Assembly (NCBI RefSeq): GCF_041346925.1
Contig: NZ_CP166840.1
Coordinates: forward strand, 2,723,001-2,787,000
From: Agaribacterium sp. ZY112
GTDB taxonomy: Bacteria > Pseudomonadota > Gammaproteobacteria > Pseudomonadales > Cellvibrionaceae
Reading direction: 5' to 3'
Length of the DNA stretch: 64,000 nucleotides
Below are positions 37,644 through 45,796 of the stretch, piece by piece. How positions within the stretch are numbered: position 1 is the stretch's first letter; each line of letters starts with the position of its first letter. The notes beneath the pieces were generated by a model, which did not search any database, was not told the origin of the DNA, and saw nothing but the letters and a program-made list of their open reading frames with translations. The position numbers and the translations under genes were made by a program.

Positions 37644-37840
37644 AAGGACTCGTCCTTGCTAAATTCGAGCTCGAAGCTCATTCGACTGTTCGAGTTAAAA
37701 ATCGGGTCGGCTCTGCGCTCACGCTTGTTAACGATCTTTTAGATCAATTGCTCATCGAGCTACAGAGCCGGTAAACTGGGTGCAACCAGGCTACGGGCTT
37801 CACTTTATTTTAAGTCGGTTGATAAGGGAAATTATCCATA
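37644..37840 (-). ncRNA. Predicted bridge RNA region of IS110 copy 1
   Basis: Non-coding DNA upstream of the transposase, where IS110-group elements encode their bridge RNA. On the minus strand GGCTCTG/CAGAGCC (37769-37763/37715-37709) encloses a symmetric 17/17-nt internal loop capped by a GATC/GATC hairpin. One loop strand reads GUUAACAAGCGUGAGCG and contains the attC R'' sequence UAACAA. A second hairpin region has ACAGTCG (37689-37683), identical to the element's own end (36672-36666). The RNA itself is inferred. Confidence 0.5.
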
Positions 37841-37955
37841 CAAAGCGTTCAACGCTCGCCAGCAAGCTGGCTGGACCTTCACTGCGTCGCTTTATATGTG
37901 CTTAAATAGCACATATTAATCAACTACGTTACGGCCCGTTAACGCGGCGTTATGC
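37841..37955 (+). repeat. attC 9, right part
   Basis: CAAAGCGTTCAACGC...CCCGTTAACGCGGCGTTATGC, the remainder of attC 9. Very similar to attC 19 and attC 20. Confidence 0.88.
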
Positions 37956-37971
37956 AAAAAGGAATAAGAAT

Positions 37972-38379
37972 TTGAGAATAAAAAGGCTGGCTTTGTTGTT
38001 AATAACCCTTTTTATGGCTTTGAGTTTAAACGCTGAAGATGTCTCGAAAAGAAAGACGGCCGAGTTTAAAGAATGTTTTAGTGTTCCAAACCAAAGACAT
38101 ACTTACATGTTGTATCCTGATGAAGCATGTGAATACTCAAGGTCGGGTTGTGTGTCTAATGCAGATAATAAACTGATTGAGATGGTTTGCGATGCAAGAA
38201 AAATTAGCACATGCTTCGAAAAATCGTTGTGGTATAAGGATGAAGAACCGGCCGGGTTAAAAATGGCAAGAAAAAAAGGCACTTTACTTGGGGTAGGTAA
38301 AAGCGCTAGAGGAAACGCCAATGACGGCGAACCAGGCGTTGAAGTATGCTATAGCTGGACTGTGAAGGTAGGTGCATAA
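37972..38379 (+). CDS. Cassette 10: exported Cys-containing protein
   Basis: A 135-residue protein with a signal peptide (MRIKRLALLLITLFMALSLNA) and six Cys in the mature region, suggesting disulfides. Not recognised. The start is TTG 37972 with AAGGA 8 nt upstream. Confidence 0.65.
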   Translation: MRIKRLALLLITLFMALSLNAEDVSKRKTAEFKECFSVPNQRHTYMLYPDEACEYSRSGCVSNADNKLIEMVCDARKISTCFEKSLWYKDEEPAGLKMARKKGTLLGVGKSARGNANDGEPGVEVCYSWTVKVGA

Positions 38380-38502
38380 CAAGGTTGTTAACCACCGCCA
38401 GCAAGCTGGCTCGACCTCCACTGCGTTGCTCGTTTTGTGGTTTCACGCTACGCTACCACAAAACAATCAACCCAGCTCCGGCGGGTTACAACGGTGTTAT
38501 GA
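38377..38502 (+). repeat. attC 10
   Basis: TAACAAGGTTGTTAACC...GGGTTACAACGGTGTTATGA. Central arm TTTTGTGG...CCACAAAA with the CGCTACGCT-type tip. Confidence 0.88.
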
Positions 38503-38529
38503 CTAGGAGATAAATTCAGAGCAATTGCT

Positions 38530-38886
38530 ATGAACATGATTGGATATGGGCTAGTCGTGACCGCTGGATACCTTCTATTTATTAGTCAAATTGTGATCGG
38601 TATATTCATATTTGTCATTGGTGGATTTTTAGCTAATAAGATTTCGTTCTCGCTTCGGAGCACAGGTGTAGTATTGTTGGTTGGGAGCATACCTTACGGA
38701 TATCACAACAGTTTTACTCCGTTTGTTCTATTCCTGATTTTTATCGGGTTTATTTTGGCGTGTTTCAACACACGTAGAGCGAGACGGGATGACGGGGTCG
38801 AATGGGGGATTGATATCGGAGAGTTTTTTTCTAGATCTGACTCCAATGATTCTGGTTTCGGAGGAGGTGGTGATGGCGGCGATTAG
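38530..38886 (+). CDS. Cassette 11: membrane protein with Gly/Asp-rich tail
   Basis: A 118-residue protein with about four hydrophobic segments in residues 4-85 and a C-terminal tail ending GFGGGGDGGD. Not recognised. Confidence 0.6.
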   Translation: MNMIGYGLVVTAGYLLFISQIVIGIFIFVIGGFLANKISFSLRSTGVVLLVGSIPYGYHNSFTPFVLFLIFIGFILACFNTRRARRDDGVEWGIDIGEFFSRSDSNDSGFGGGGDGGD

Positions 38887-38889
38887 TCA

Positions 38890-39003
38890 TAACAAACGCT
38901 TGCAGCATGACGCCAAAACCTCCGTGTTTTTGTGTCACTCGCTGCGCTCAAACATTAACACAAAAACACTCCGGCTTTGGCGCAGCTGAAGCGGGCGTTA
39001 GGC
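38890..39003 (+). repeat. attC 11
   Basis: TAACAAACGCTTGCAGCATG...GCAGCTGAAGCGGGCGTTAGGC. Arms GCCAAAACCTCCG and CGGCTTTGGC. A distinct subtype resembling attC 6. Confidence 0.85.
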
Positions 39004-39018
39004 AACCATACGAAAGAA

Positions 39019-39783
39019 ATGAGTGATTCAGAAAATAAAGTAGAATGTAATACTCACGGATCGACAAATGCTACTTTTCTATGTAGGCACTTGGTTGAGG
39101 GTGAAAAACGAGGATTTAATTTAGGATATGATTCTGAAAATCCAGATGATTTATGCCCTGACGCATGGTGTGACGAATGCGAAAAAGTCCTTGATGCTGA
39201 AGGCGAGTGGAATGATAAGTCTGAAAAGTTCGCGGATATAAAACTTTTATGCTCAGGATGCTATGAAGATATTCGTGATAGGAACTGGATTCAAGATGAT
39301 GGTGTACTTCATGATCTTGTTAAATCGAGCTTTAGCTTTATTGAACCTAGGCATCAAGAATTTCTTTCTAAATACAAAGCCGGAGAGTATGAACGGTGGG
39401 ATTGGTATCAGGAAACCGCAAAGTTAGTATTTTCCCATAATGGAAAACCTCAAGTTGAAGCTGATATTCAATTTTCGGGTACTTATTCTACTAAATCTAA
39501 CACTTGGATGTGGGCCTGGGCAAACGATAGTTTAGAAGAGAAAGTTAAGTCGTCCTCGCGAGATATCAAGGCTTTAGGTGAAGAGCTTGGGTTAAAGCAA
39601 TTGGTTGCTGGGCGCTATGCTGCTACTGAAGTCGATGGCTGGGAAATGACATCTGTACTAGCTAAACATCTAAATGCAATAGGAGTTTATCGCACTCCCA
39701 GTGATACTGGATTCACCTATATGGTAATTACCAAGGCTAGATGGGTTAACAAAAACAAGATTACTAAATTGTTTGGATTGTAA
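39019..39783 (+). CDS. Cassette 12: Cys-rich zinc-binding N-terminus plus DUF6882-like domain
   Basis: A 254-residue cytoplasmic protein. The N-terminal ~90 residues have paired Cys/His (CNTHGSTNATFLCRHL, CPDAWCDEC, LLCSGCYE), suggesting zinc binding. The C-terminal part (FSGTYSTKSNTWMWAWAND) matches DUF6882, a domain of unknown function. ATG 39019 is preferred; the longer frame from 38977 starts inside attC 11. Confidence 0.7.
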   Translation: MSDSENKVECNTHGSTNATFLCRHLVEGEKRGFNLGYDSENPDDLCPDAWCDECEKVLDAEGEWNDKSEKFADIKLLCSGCYEDIRDRNWIQDDGVLHDLVKSSFSFIEPRHQEFLSKYKAGEYERWDWYQETAKLVFSHNGKPQVEADIQFSGTYSTKSNTWMWAWANDSLEEKVKSSSRDIKALGEELGLKQLVAGRYAATEVDGWEMTSVLAKHLNAIGVYRTPSDTGFTYMVITKARWVNKNKITKLFGL

Positions 39784-39788
39784 ATGCC

Positions 39789-39898
39789 TAACAAAAAGTT
39801 CAACCCGACCTTCGCTGCGTTGCTTGTTTTAGTGGCTTTACGCTACGCTGCCACAAAAACAAACAACTCCGCTTCGGCGGGTTAACTTGGCGTTATGC
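39789..39898 (+). repeat. attC 12
   Basis: TAACAAAAAGTTCAACCCG...GGGTTAACTTGGCGTTATGC. Central arm of the CGCTACGCT type. Similar to attC 24. Confidence 0.9.
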
Positions 39899-39913
39899 AT
39901 AAAAAGGAAGAGG

Positions 39914-40183
39914 ATGACTGAACGGGATTTTCAATTACTTTCCAACCTATTTGATTGTCTTGATCGAATATTCGATAGGGAAAGTAATGTAATTGATTTG
40001 TATGAGCTCATGTATGCGACCAACTTAGCCATACATGCAGACTATGGATTAAATCTAGATGAATATCTTGATGAGATAAAAGGTATTGCAATAAGTGATT
40101 TATCCCCTGAGTCTCAAATCAATGCAGCCTTAGATGTCACCGATAAATTACGTGGTGGTCTAAATGACCTGCTTCCTATATAG
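39914..40183 (+). CDS. Cassette 13: small acidic protein
   Basis: An 89-residue acidic helical cytoplasmic protein (ERDFQLLSNLFDCLDRIF...). Not recognised; its size suits an immunity or antitoxin protein, but nothing proves it. ATG 39914 follows AAGGAAGAGG. Confidence 0.6.
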   Translation: MTERDFQLLSNLFDCLDRIFDRESNVIDLYELMYATNLAIHADYGLNLDEYLDEIKGIAISDLSPESQINAALDVTDKLRGGLNDLLPI

Positions 40184-40192
40184 AAATACGCA

Positions 40193-40320
40193 TAACAAGC
40201 CGCTCAAGGCTCAGCAGCTAACGCTGCTTGGACCTCCACTGCATTGCTCCTTTTGCGTTTATTCGCTACGCTAACGCAAAATTATCAACACAGCTCCGGC
40301 CCCTTAGCGGAGCGTTATGT
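40193..40320 (+). repeat. attC 13
   Basis: TAACAAGCCGCTCAAGGC...CCCCTTAGCGGAGCGTTATGT, about 128 bp. Subtype shared with attC 14, 15 and 25. Confidence 0.9.
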
Positions 40321-40327
40321 GTAAGCC

Positions 40328-40669
40328 ATGATCATACTCATTCAGATTCTAGGCGTTTTCTTTCTAGGGACTTTAATAGGCTTAACTCAGTCCACAAAAA
40401 ATGAAAAGAAGATCCTTTTAGCCCATAAAAAACTTTGGTGGGTATACGATAATTTCTACGGCGATAGGTTTTCTTGGTGGCGGGTCTTAGTGGCTATACC
40501 AATTGTATTTACCATTATGGTTCTAGGTGTCATTTATCTATTTTGGCTATCTTCAACGCAGCCGAGCTTCCCTATCTCGTTACTAGTGTTGCTATACGTA
40601 GTAGGGGGCTTCTTTGGTTGGTATGCTCGTGGCAAATTGGTTTCTCTGTATTCAAAGTCAAACACATAA
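40328..40669 (+). CDS. Cassette 14: three-TM membrane protein
   Basis: A 113-residue protein with hydrophobic segments at about 2-20, 51-72 and 81-103 and a Trp/Tyr-rich loop. Not recognised. Confidence 0.62.
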   Translation: MIILIQILGVFFLGTLIGLTQSTKNEKKILLAHKKLWWVYDNFYGDRFSWWRVLVAIPIVFTIMVLGVIYLFWLSSTQPSFPISLLVLLYVVGGFFGWYARGKLVSLYSKSNT

Positions 40670-40788
40670 CAAACCGCTCAAAGTTCAGCAGCTAAAGCTG
40701 CTTGGACCTCCACTGCGCTGGTCGTTTTTGTGCTTTAATAGCACAAAATCAACCACCACAGTTCCGGCCCCTTAGCGGGGCGTTATAG
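40667..40788 (+). repeat. attC 14
   Basis: TAACAAACCGCTCAAAG...CCCCTTAGCGGGGCGTTATAG. GCTTTAATAGC-type central tip. Confidence 0.9.
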
Positions 40789-40791
40789 CCA

Positions 40792-41184
40792 ATGAAGACT
40801 TTCAGCATTACCACGAGAAAAAATACAGCCGCCGTTTTGCTGGGGCCTTTATTGCTGGTTCCGATAATGACGCTGACTTATGTTGTTCTTGCGTTGTTTA
40901 ACGGAAGTCCAACCAACCTGGTTGATGTAGTCGGTGTGTCGTTATTTTTCAGCCTATGGGGGCTGATTATTGCCTATCCGGCAGTATTGTTTTTAGGCGT
41001 TCCGTCAATGCTTTTACTTATACATTATAAAAAGCTCAATTACTTCTCTGTAGTATTATCCGGCGTCGCATGGTCAATACCAATAGCCCTTAGCTTTGGT
41101 GTCGATGCAAGTAGTACTATATTCATCAGCTATTGTGCTGCAATCGTTGCTTCTGGTTGCTGGCTGGTTTATAGATATGTGTAA
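40792..41184 (+). CDS. Cassette 15: four-TM membrane protein
   Basis: A 130-residue, highly hydrophobic protein with segments at about 12-36, 44-75, 82-100 and 106-127. Not recognised. The start codon lies 4 bp after the attC 14 box. Confidence 0.62.
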   Translation: MKTFSITTRKNTAAVLLGPLLLVPIMTLTYVVLALFNGSPTNLVDVVGVSLFFSLWGLIIAYPAVLFLGVPSMLLLIHYKKLNYFSVVLSGVAWSIPIALSFGVDASSTIFISYCAAIVASGCWLVYRYV

Positions 41185-41190
41185 AAGCTA

Positions 41191-41310
41191 TAACAAGCCG
41201 CTCAAGGCTCAGCAGCTAAAGCTGCTTGGACCTCCGTTGCGTCGCTCGTTTTGTGCTTAAATAGCACAAAACAATCAACACAACTCCGGCCCCTTAGCGG
41301 GGCGTTATGG
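41191..41310 (+). repeat. attC 15
   Basis: TAACAAGCCGCTCAAGGC...CCCCTTAGCGGGGCGTTATGG. GCTTAAATAGC-type tip. Confidence 0.9.
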
Positions 41311-41325
41311 CTCGCAAGCAGAATC

Positions 41326-41682
41326 ATGGAAAAATATTCATTTTCAATAATGTGGGGCTACTTCTTTATAGGAGTATTGGTAAGTATGTATTACCAGTCA
41401 CTTCGCCTATCGCGTTTAAAGAGCCAATATTACGATTTGTTTGTGTCGCTCGGTGAGCCAACTGTATTCACCAAATATCCATTCTTGTTGGGCTCTATTG
41501 TCTATGACCTTAGCCCAAATGGCTCGCTTACTCGATATGCGGAGTTTATGGTAAAAAAGCAATGGAAAACCCTCGAAGATACACAGCTAAATAAATATGA
41601 TAATAGGTTGCGTATTGCTCATACGCTGCTGGCTGTATTGGCCGTATCTACTATTTTGGTAGTGCAGGCGTCCGCGCCATAA
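41326..41682 (+). CDS. Cassette 16: two-TM membrane protein
   Basis: A 118-residue protein with TM helices near each end (about 8-25 and 94-114) and a basic central loop. The layout is like the small UspB-type stress proteins, but sequence similarity is too weak to assign. ATG 41326; the longer frame from 41251 reads through attC 15. Confidence 0.6.
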   Translation: MEKYSFSIMWGYFFIGVLVSMYYQSLRLSRLKSQYYDLFVSLGEPTVFTKYPFLLGSIVYDLSPNGSLTRYAEFMVKKQWKTLEDTQLNKYDNRLRIAHTLLAVLAVSTILVVQASAP

Positions 41683-41797
41683 CAAAGCGCTCTTGGTTCG
41701 CCAGCAAGCTGGCTGGACCTCCACTCCGTCGCTTAAAGTGTGCTTTAATAGCACACTTTAACCAACTACGTTCCGGCCCCAAAGCGCGGCGTTAGGC
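41680..41797 (+). repeat. attC 16
   Basis: TAACAAAGCGCTCTTGG...CCCCAAAGCGCGGCGTTAGGC. Nearly the same type as attC 17. Confidence 0.9.
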
Positions 41798-41817
41798 ACT
41801 CCTACCGAAATAAATTC

Positions 41818-42273
41818 ATGGAACATAAAATAAGCTGGTATGAGTCTTTTGACTACCTAAAAGCAAAGAGGGGGGTATGTTCGGCCAACCCTTTCTATCG
41901 CCCTAGGTTAGTAATATTTTGTCTCGCGATCTCGTCGCCAATGTACTTTGTTTCGGTATTGTCGGTAGTCGAGACTATCGTGACGCTTAGCATTTTCTCC
42001 TATCTATTGGCAGTTCTAATTGCACTAATAGGAGACTATTTCCCGCACAGGATAGTCGTTCACTCTAAAGGTATATTCAACGGCACTGAGCTATTTCAGT
42101 ATAAAGATATTTCGTCAGTTAGCGTTGGAGAGTTAGATATAGCAGGCTCAACGTTTAACGTAATTACATATATAACAACGTCAAATTTTCAATATATCTA
42201 TGGTCTAGGGCGTAACATCGATCCACAGGAAGTGTATGATCTACTACAAAAAATGGATGTCGAACTAGTCTAA
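41818..42273 (+). CDS. Cassette 17: membrane protein with PH-like C-terminal domain
   Basis: A 151-residue protein: two hydrophobic segments (about 30-48 and 52-75) then a beta-rich domain (IVVHSKGIFNGTELFQYKDI) reminiscent of bacterial PH-like membrane proteins. Not otherwise recognised. Confidence 0.6.
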   Translation: MEHKISWYESFDYLKAKRGVCSANPFYRPRLVIFCLAISSPMYFVSVLSVVETIVTLSIFSYLLAVLIALIGDYFPHRIVVHSKGIFNGTELFQYKDISSVSVGELDIAGSTFNVITYITTSNFQYIYGLGRNIDPQEVYDLLQKMDVELV

Positions 42274-42286
42274 TAGTAATGCGGCC

Positions 42287-42404
42287 TAACAAAGCGCTCT
42301 TAGCTCGCACGCGAGCGTGCTGGACCTCCACTCCGTCGGTTAAAGTGTGCTTTAATAGCACACTTTAACCATCTACGTTCCGGCCCCAAAGCGCGGCGTT
42401 AGCT
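42287..42404 (+). repeat. attC 17
   Basis: TAACAAAGCGCTCTTAG...CCCCAAAGCGCGGCGTTAGCT. GCTTTAATAGC-type tip. Confidence 0.9.
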
Positions 42405-42418
42405 AATTAGGTGCCATT

Positions 42419-42784
42419 ATGAAAAAATCAATACTCTTATTCTTCTTAACTTATTCAATGACAGCATTCTGTCTTACGGAAAAAGGGGCAACCCTTCCCA
42501 AAGGGAATATTACGAAGTACCGAATGCATTCGGTTACCCATTCAAATTCAAATGCTAGGAATGTTTTGCTCGTATATGTAAACGGTCTAGAGGAAAGTTG
42601 CACAAAAGTCTATGTGTATGCAGATAATGACCCTTTTGTTTTTTCAACAATAATGTCTATCCTCAACAACAATCAAATTAATTCGGTTGAAATAATCTAT
42701 CACATTGATTCTTCACGAAGGGCGCCGTGGGGCGATAGTTCTGCATGTGAGCTGACATCGTTTTCTGCCAATCTCCTAAGCTAA
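42419..42784 (+). CDS. Cassette 18: exported protein of unknown function
   Basis: A 121-residue protein with a signal peptide (MKKSILLFFLTYSMTAFC) and two further Cys. Not recognised. The TAA stop is part of attC 18. Confidence 0.62.
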   Translation: MKKSILLFFLTYSMTAFCLTEKGATLPKGNITKYRMHSVTHSNSNARNVLLVYVNGLEESCTKVYVYADNDPFVFSTIMSILNNNQINSVEIIYHIDSSRRAPWGDSSACELTSFSANLLS

Positions 42785-42881
42785 CAAGGCCATCAACCGG
42801 AGCTCCACTGCGTTAATTTATATGTGCTTCAATAGCACATATAAATTAACTCCGTTTCGCCCAGTTATGGCGGCGTTATAC
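42782..42881 (+). repeat. attC 18
   Basis: TAACAAGGCCATCAACCGG...CCAGTTATGGCGGCGTTATAC, about 100 bp. Confidence 0.9.
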
Positions 42882-43188
42882 GTTACGGTGCATTTTTAAT
42901 CGTGGGCTTAAGCTAAGGCTCATTGCCTCTAAGCTGAAAAAATAGCCATCACGACTTCAACGGCCTAAATACCAAATTCTAAGTTAATATTTTTCTTTTA
43001 GTTCGGTAGGCGCTCTGTTTTAACATCAGCAAAGCCCACTTGTGTCAGTGCCATTTGATCTACTTTAAATTACTATTCAAGCAATGGCGTTAATCTGGTT
43101 CAGTGTATCGCGCTGAGGCGCTCGGGCAGGTCATCGGGGCACGTTTTATTAACCAGCCTGCCAACGTAAGGCTGGGCAAGTACTCGTA
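42875..43188 (+). other. Cassette 19: no credible ORF
   Basis: About 310 bp from GTTATACG to CGTATAAC with no protein-like frame on either strand. It shares with cassette 22 the motifs TGCCTCTAAGC (42924-42934), the hairpin GCGCTGAGGCGC (43110-43121) and GGGGCACG (43136-43143) at nearly the same spacing. Could encode an RNA, carry regulatory DNA or be a decayed gene. Confidence 0.6.
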
Positions 43189-43306
43189 TAACAAAGCGTT
43201 CAACGCTCGCCAGCAAGCTGGCTGGACCTTCACTGCGTCGCTTAATATGTGCTTAAATAGCACATATTAATCAACTACGTTACGGCCCGTTAACGCGGCG
43301 TTATGC
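43189..43306 (+). repeat. attC 19
   Basis: TAACAAAGCGTTCAACGC...CGTTAACGCGGCGTTATGC. Nearly the same as attC 20 and the right part of attC 9. Confidence 0.92.
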
Positions 43307-43309
43307 ATC

Positions 43310-43606
43310 ATGAGCAAACTAAAGCAAATATTAGTAAATCTAGTAATAGTATTCGCGCTTTTGGGTGGCATTGCTCTAATGGTCGTACGTATTCATTACC
43401 CAGATTTATTAAATATAGACTTTATCTATTCCCGACTGGGTATGTCCTTACTGGCCGTAACTTTTTTTGCCTTAGCATTATTTGAGTATAAAGTTTTAAA
43501 AACTAAGCGTAAGCCAACTACAAAATTTTTTTCGGCAACCATTAGGCTTCCATTATATTTAGCCGCAAGTATTTACCTTGTTTATAACGTGTTTACATAC
43601 GGGTAA
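43310..43606 (+). CDS. Cassette 20: three-TM membrane protein
   Basis: A 98-residue basic membrane protein with hydrophobic segments at about 7-27, 42-60 and 78-96. Not recognised. Confidence 0.62.
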   Translation: MSKLKQILVNLVIVFALLGGIALMVVRIHYPDLLNIDFIYSRLGMSLLAVTFFALALFEYKVLKTKRKPTTKFFSATIRLPLYLAASIYLVYNVFTYG

Positions 43607-43611
43607 CTGCA

Positions 43612-43729
43612 TAACAAAGCGTTCAACGCGCGCCAGCAAGCTGGCTGGACCTTCACTGCGTCGCTTAATATGTGCTTAAATAGCACATATTAATCAACTA
43701 CGTTACGGCCCGTTAACGCGGCGTTAAAT
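43612..43729 (+). repeat. attC 20
   Basis: TAACAAAGCGTTCAACGC...CGTTAACGCGGCGTTAAAT. Confidence 0.92.
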
Positions 43730-44009
43730 GCCTATGATCTACGAGTACGATTTAAAAGAAATCCTTCCAAGGCTTAAAGGCCCACTAAAGGAAATTCTGG
43801 AGTCTGAAATTGCAGCAGGCAACGATATGGTAGAAATATCAAGCAAGTGGCCAATGCCTGAAGTAAACGTGTGGTTTAAAAATCCACTCACAGATAAATA
43901 TAAAAAGTCGTATCCTTCTCTCCAATACACCTATCTTGGTGACCCCAAGAATTGGTTAGAGGAATACATAGATAAAGAGAATGGCGCAATGGTGGCAGCA
44001 AAGTGCTAA
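43728..44009 (+). CDS. Cassette 21: small soluble protein
   Basis: A 93-residue cytoplasmic protein (IYEYDLKEILPRLKGPLKEI, then EVNVWFKNPL). Not recognised. The ATG at 43728 is inside the R' box; ATG 43734 is an alternative. Confidence 0.6.
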   Translation: MPMIYEYDLKEILPRLKGPLKEILESEIAAGNDMVEISSKWPMPEVNVWFKNPLTDKYKKSYPSLQYTYLGDPKNWLEEYIDKENGAMVAAKC

Positions 44010-44018
44010 CCCAGCATT

Positions 44019-44126
44019 TAACAAACAGCTCAATCCGACCTTCACTGCGTTGCTCGTTTTGTGCTTTTCCGCTACGCTCGCACAAAACCATCAACTCCGT
44101 TCCGGCGGCTTAGCTGGGCGTTGTAC
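44019..44126 (+). repeat. attC 21
   Basis: TAACAAACAGCTCAATCCG...GGCTTAGCTGGGCGTTGTAC. The R' box is GTTGTAC instead of GTTAnnn because the next cassette starts that way. Confidence 0.88.
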
Positions 44127-44438
44127 GTCACGCGATATTTTTCGACGCGCCCGCAAAGATTAAATCACTGCCTCTAAGCAACACCAATCCTAGTACTTTC
44201 CTGCAAAGTCTTGGTCTTCAAAGTCCGCATTATCTTCAAATTCAGTTAAGGTAGCTCCAGCTTTATTCCTTTGTTCAACTAGGTCGCAGCGTGCGCTGGT
44301 AAGTGCAATACTGGCAGCTCAGTCCACATGGCTCAGCGCCAATCAAAGCTTGGTAGGGGGCGCTGAGGCGCATGTAGGTACAAAGGGGCACGCAGTTGGC
44401 TACATTGTGCAGGCGGGTAGGGTGTTTTCGGTTTAAAC
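44120..44438 (+). other. Cassette 22: no credible ORF, related to cassette 19
   Basis: About 320 bp from GTTGTACGT to ACGTACAAC. Shared motifs: TGCCTCTAAGC (44169-44179), GCGCTGAGGCGC (44360-44371) and GGGGCACG (44385-44392). A 32-codon minus-strand frame (44373-44275) with CGLSCQYC exists but has no counterpart in cassette 19, so it is not called as a gene. Confidence 0.6.
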
Positions 44439-44541
44439 GTACAACAAAGCAATCAAGCGGACTTCCACTGTGTAGGCCAATTTGTGCTTTAATAGCACAA
44501 ATTAACCAACTCCGTTCCGTCCGCTTATCGCGGCGTTAGAT
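44439..44541 (+). repeat. attC 22
   Basis: GTACAACAAAGCAATCAAGCG...CGCTTATCGCGGCGTTAGAT. The R'' box is GTACAAC, the exact complement of this cassette's own GTTGTAC start. Confidence 0.88.
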
Positions 44542-44562
44542 TTCAAGCATCGAGATTCTAAA

Positions 44563-44868
44563 GTGAAGATTGAAGAAGAAAGATTGATCTATGAAAAGAT
44601 TTCTGCAGTCTATGAAGATGGGTTCTTTTTATCTAGCACTCCAAACGGCGGTTGGGCGGATTTTTACAAAATCGAAAACAACCAAATAATTCACTACAGC
44701 AGAAAAAGCGCAGGCTGGAGTACCGAGATTCCTGATCAGCCAATCTGCGCCTTAGAACACTTAGAGATCTCCGAGGTCGGTAATTCCACGATAACATTTA
44801 CCCTTGAAGACATGTCAAAATGTCTTACTATTCGGCAAGAGAATGCAAAACATTATTATGGTCGTTAA
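44563..44868 (+). CDS. Cassette 23: small soluble protein
   Basis: A 101-residue cytoplasmic protein starting GTG 44563. Beta-rich, with GGWADFYKIENNQIIHYS. Not recognised. Confidence 0.58.
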   Translation: MKIEEERLIYEKISAVYEDGFFLSSTPNGGWADFYKIENNQIIHYSRKSAGWSTEIPDQPICALEHLEISEVGNSTITFTLEDMSKCLTIRQENAKHYYGR

Positions 44869-44888
44869 AACTCTACCAACACCCAATC

Positions 44889-44988
44889 TAACAAGGTAGT
44901 CAACCCGACCTCCACTGCGTCGTTTAATATGTGCTTTAATAGCACATATTAATCAACTCCGTTCCGGCCGGTTACTACGGCGTTATGC
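44889..44988 (+). repeat. attC 23
   Basis: TAACAAGGTAGTCAACCCG...GGTTACTACGGCGTTATGC, 100 bp. Confidence 0.9.
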
Positions 44989-45012
44989 ACCAATTCATTG
45001 AAAAGGTATTTT

Positions 45013-45327
45013 ATGAAATATTTCATACTTGTTTTTTGGCTTTTATTGTCTTTAAACTCTCATTCATATACTCAAGCAACCGGCACTATTAAGGAAATAT
45101 ATATTGATAAAAATGGTGCTGTAGCTTTGAAATTAAACGAGGGGTTCTCTTCCTCTGTAGTGTCTGCGGAATGCAGTACATATAACGGGTATGCAGGAAT
45201 TAGAGATTCGGAGCCGGCCATGAAATCTCTGCTTTTAGCAGCTTACGCGGCAAAGGCCACTATCAAGCTTGGCATAACCGGTTGTGATGGTAATTGGTTA
45301 AAGATAAATGATGTACGTGGCTATTAG
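45013..45327 (+). CDS. Cassette 24: exported protein of unknown function
   Basis: A 104-residue protein with a signal peptide (MKYFILVFWLLLSLNSHS) and two Cys in the mature part. Not recognised. ATG 45013 with AAAAGG upstream is preferred over TTG 44998. Confidence 0.62.
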   Translation: MKYFILVFWLLLSLNSHSYTQATGTIKEIYIDKNGAVALKLNEGFSSSVVSAECSTYNGYAGIRDSEPAMKSLLLAAYAAKATIKLGITGCDGNWLKINDVRGY

Positions 45328-45334
45328 TATTGCA

Positions 45335-45445
45335 TAACAAAAAGTTCAACCCGACCTCCGCTGCGTCGTTTGTTTTTGTGGCTTCACGCTTACGCTACCA
45401 CAAAAGCAAACAACTCCGCTCCGGCAGGTTAACTTGGCGTTATGT
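45335..45445 (+). repeat. attC 24
   Basis: TAACAAAAAGTTCAACCCG...AGGTTAACTTGGCGTTATGT. Like attC 12. Confidence 0.9.
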
Positions 45446-45469
45446 ATCTCCCCACCCTGAGAGAGCGAT

Positions 45470-45757
45470 ATGATTCGAGTTAGAGAAACAGTTGAATGCT
45501 TGGGTTATTGCTCCATTATTATTGCTGTAGGGTTAGTATCTTACTTATATTGGTTAAGTGAGTACGGGGCGGTGTATGTGTATAGCCATGAGGCATATGC
45601 GATATTTATGCTCATGGTTATTCCTCCTGGAATTATCAATCTTGTTCTAACTATTATTTTTATTCGTCCCCACGCGAAAGTAAAAAACGGCGTAAATCTG
45701 GTGGTGGGTGCATTTAGCTTGATACTTCTAGTTTTCTTTCTTTTTGTTGCGGTATAA
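45470..45757 (+). CDS. Cassette 25: three-TM membrane protein
   Basis: A 95-residue protein with hydrophobic segments at about 10-30, 42-65 and 75-95. Not recognised. Its attC is split by IS110 copy 2. Confidence 0.62.
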   Translation: MIRVRETVECLGYCSIIIAVGLVSYLYWLSEYGAVYVYSHEAYAIFMLMVIPPGIINLVLTIIFIRPHAKVKNGVNLVVGAFSLILLVFFLFVAV

Positions 45758-45760
45758 ATA

Positions 45761-45768
45761 CATAACAA
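45761..45768 (+). repeat. attC 25, left fragment
   Basis: CATAACAA, the R'' end of attC 25, cut off by IS110 copy 2. Confidence 0.8.
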
Positions 45769-45796
45769 GCGACTGTGGTGTCAATAACATTAGAAG

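Larger units (their letters stand above)
36665..37843 (-). mobile_element. IS110-family insertion sequence, copy 1, inside attC 9
   Basis: About 1.18 kb. The boundaries come from comparing both copies with intact attC sites: a CAA triplet lies at each junction (36662-36664 and 37841-37843). There are no terminal inverted repeats and no target duplication beyond the shared triplet. The element contains one transposase gene, ~30 bp downstream of it and ~200 bp of non-coding DNA upstream. It appears identical to copy 2 at 45769-46947, in the same orientation. Confidence 0.9.

Noticed and set aside
44275..44373. 32-codon minus-strand ORF with a C-x3-C-x2-C motif in cassette 22
   Set aside because: Too short, no counterpart in related cassette 19, and it overlaps the shared hairpin; treated as chance.
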